Part shown: positions 63,561 to 64,000 of the stretch, piece after piece
How the letters are laid out: each line of letters opens with the position of its first letter
Numbering within the stretch: the first letter of the stretch is position 1
Origin: Pediococcus inopinatus
GTDB taxonomy: Bacteria; Bacillota; Bacilli; Lactobacillales; Lactobacillaceae
Direction of reading: 5' to 3'
Assembly: GCF_002982135.1 (NCBI RefSeq)
Contig: NZ_CP019981.1
Coordinates: 1,674,001 to 1,738,000 of the forward strand
Length of the DNA: 64,000 nucleotides
The notes under the pieces: generated by a model
What the model saw: the letters and a program-made list of their open reading frames with translations, nothing else
The model's database searches: none
What the model was told of the DNA's origin: nothing
Made by a program: the position numbers and the translations under genes

Positions 63561-64000
63561 ATGGCCCACATCGTAAAAATGACGACCCAACATGCCGCTA
63601 CATATTTAGATTGGCGATATCCAGAACCGTATACATTTTATAATTTTCCGGTTTCCGTTAGCCGAACCGAACTTCTAAATGAACTTTCAACAAGTACCAA
63701 TGATTACTACGCAATTTTAGATGATCATGAAAATTTGTTTGGCATTTACGAATACCAATTTCATAATGGAATCCTGGAAATTGGCTTTGGAATTCGACCC
63801 GAAGACACTGGAAAAGGCTATGGTAAACAATTTGTCCAACAATGTATTGCTTTTGGGCAACAACGTTATCACTACTTTGGAAAAATCACCTTAAAGGTTG
63901 CTAATTTTAATGACCGGGCCATTTATCTCCTCCAACAACTCGGTTTCAAAAAAACTGGTGAACGTGAGGCTCGATCCTTTGGAACTCCGGTCACTTTTAT
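63561..64000 (+). CDS. GNAT-family acetyltransferase, C-terminus cut by window edge
   Basis: At least 146 residues visible. Seen: LDWRYPEPYTFYNFP, acetyl-CoA loop GFGIRPEDTGKGYGKQFVQQCIAFG, and TLKVANFNDRAIYLLQQLGFKKTGE near the end, the order of a RimJ/RimL-like N-acetyltransferase. GGGAGTGATA stands before two adjacent ATGs (63558 and 63561). Substrate unknown. Only a few codons are probably missing. Confidence 0.85.
   Translation, partial: MAHIVKMTTQHAATYLDWRYPEPYTFYNFPVSVSRTELLNELSTSTNDYYAILDDHENLFGIYEYQFHNGILEIGFGIRPEDTGKGYGKQFVQQCIAFGQQRYHYFGKITLKVANFNDRAIYLLQQLGFKKTGEREARSFGTPVTF

Overview
The window is a low-GC Gram-positive chromosome segment from the family Lactobacillaceae. Evidence: water-forming NADH oxidase next to pyruvate oxidase, MntH, PepT, BrnQ, T-box leaders, a folB-folK-folE-folC-folP operon, and a gallate-type phenolic acid decarboxylase pair beside a LysR gene, with strong AGGAGG-like ribosome binding sites and frequent TTG/GTG starts. 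Several proteins (LpdC, cinnamoyl esterase, pyruvate oxidase) resemble those of plant-associated lactobacilli such as the plantarum group. The CRISPR repeat does not let me name a species. No tRNA, rRNA, prophage or complete insertion sequence was recognised.

Layout. 1-4.7 kb (minus): a sulfate uptake and activation operon (SLC13-type transporter, sulfotransferase, ATP sulfurylase, APS kinase cut by the window edge). 5-16 kb: metabolic genes (gluconokinase, nucleoside deoxyribosyltransferase, cinnamoyl esterase, ABC-F ATPase, Crp-family regulator, Dps-like protein, fructokinase, PepT). 14.6-18 kb: two divergent T-box controlled genes, an Ile-type leader for brnQ and a Met-type leader for a MetE-like protein. 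18-19.3 kb: a secreted protein and two coupled small membrane ORFs. 19.5-24 kb: folate operon. 24-31.6 kb: isochorismatase-family hydrolase, nox, pox, mntH with a universal stress protein, and an MFS exporter broken by a stop codon. 31.7-36 kb: lpdB-lpdC and a divergent LysR gene, bracketed by an unusual family of palindromic modules. 36-44.6 kb: adenine deaminase, YoaK-like membrane protein, PncC, a phosphonate-type ABC transporter with a 5'-nucleotidase-like enzyme, and an ElaA-like acetyltransferase. 44.6-55.4 kb: a complete type II-A CRISPR-Cas locus on the minus strand (cas9, cas1, cas2, csn2, then 69 repeats and 68 spacers), with a plus-strand tracrRNA between cas9 and cas1. 55.6-64 kb: Nat-type ABC exporter, PEBP protein, MarR/oxidoreductase pair, two more palindromic modules, greA, a proline iminopeptidase-like gene behind a leader-peptide attenuator, aldo/keto reductase, a small membrane ORF and a partial acetyltransferase.

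The most interesting material is not protein coding. (1) A family of about 115-bp modules has conserved ends (AGTGAGCGGA ... GAGCTGTCCTAAA), a one-sided bulge and an apical GC-rich hairpin, but long stem arms that differ completely in sequence from type to type while staying complementary. Seven lie in tandem after the LysR gene, two after the oxidoreductase gene, and two (one degenerate) after lpdB; in all three places the stop codon of the preceding gene lies inside the module. (2) A 28-codon ORF dense in Ile/Val codons sits between a consensus promoter and a strong terminator upstream of the iminopeptidase gene, with a possible antiterminator pairing. (3) The CRISPR array holds an exact spacer duplication and a pair of spacers that differ almost only at synonymous positions.
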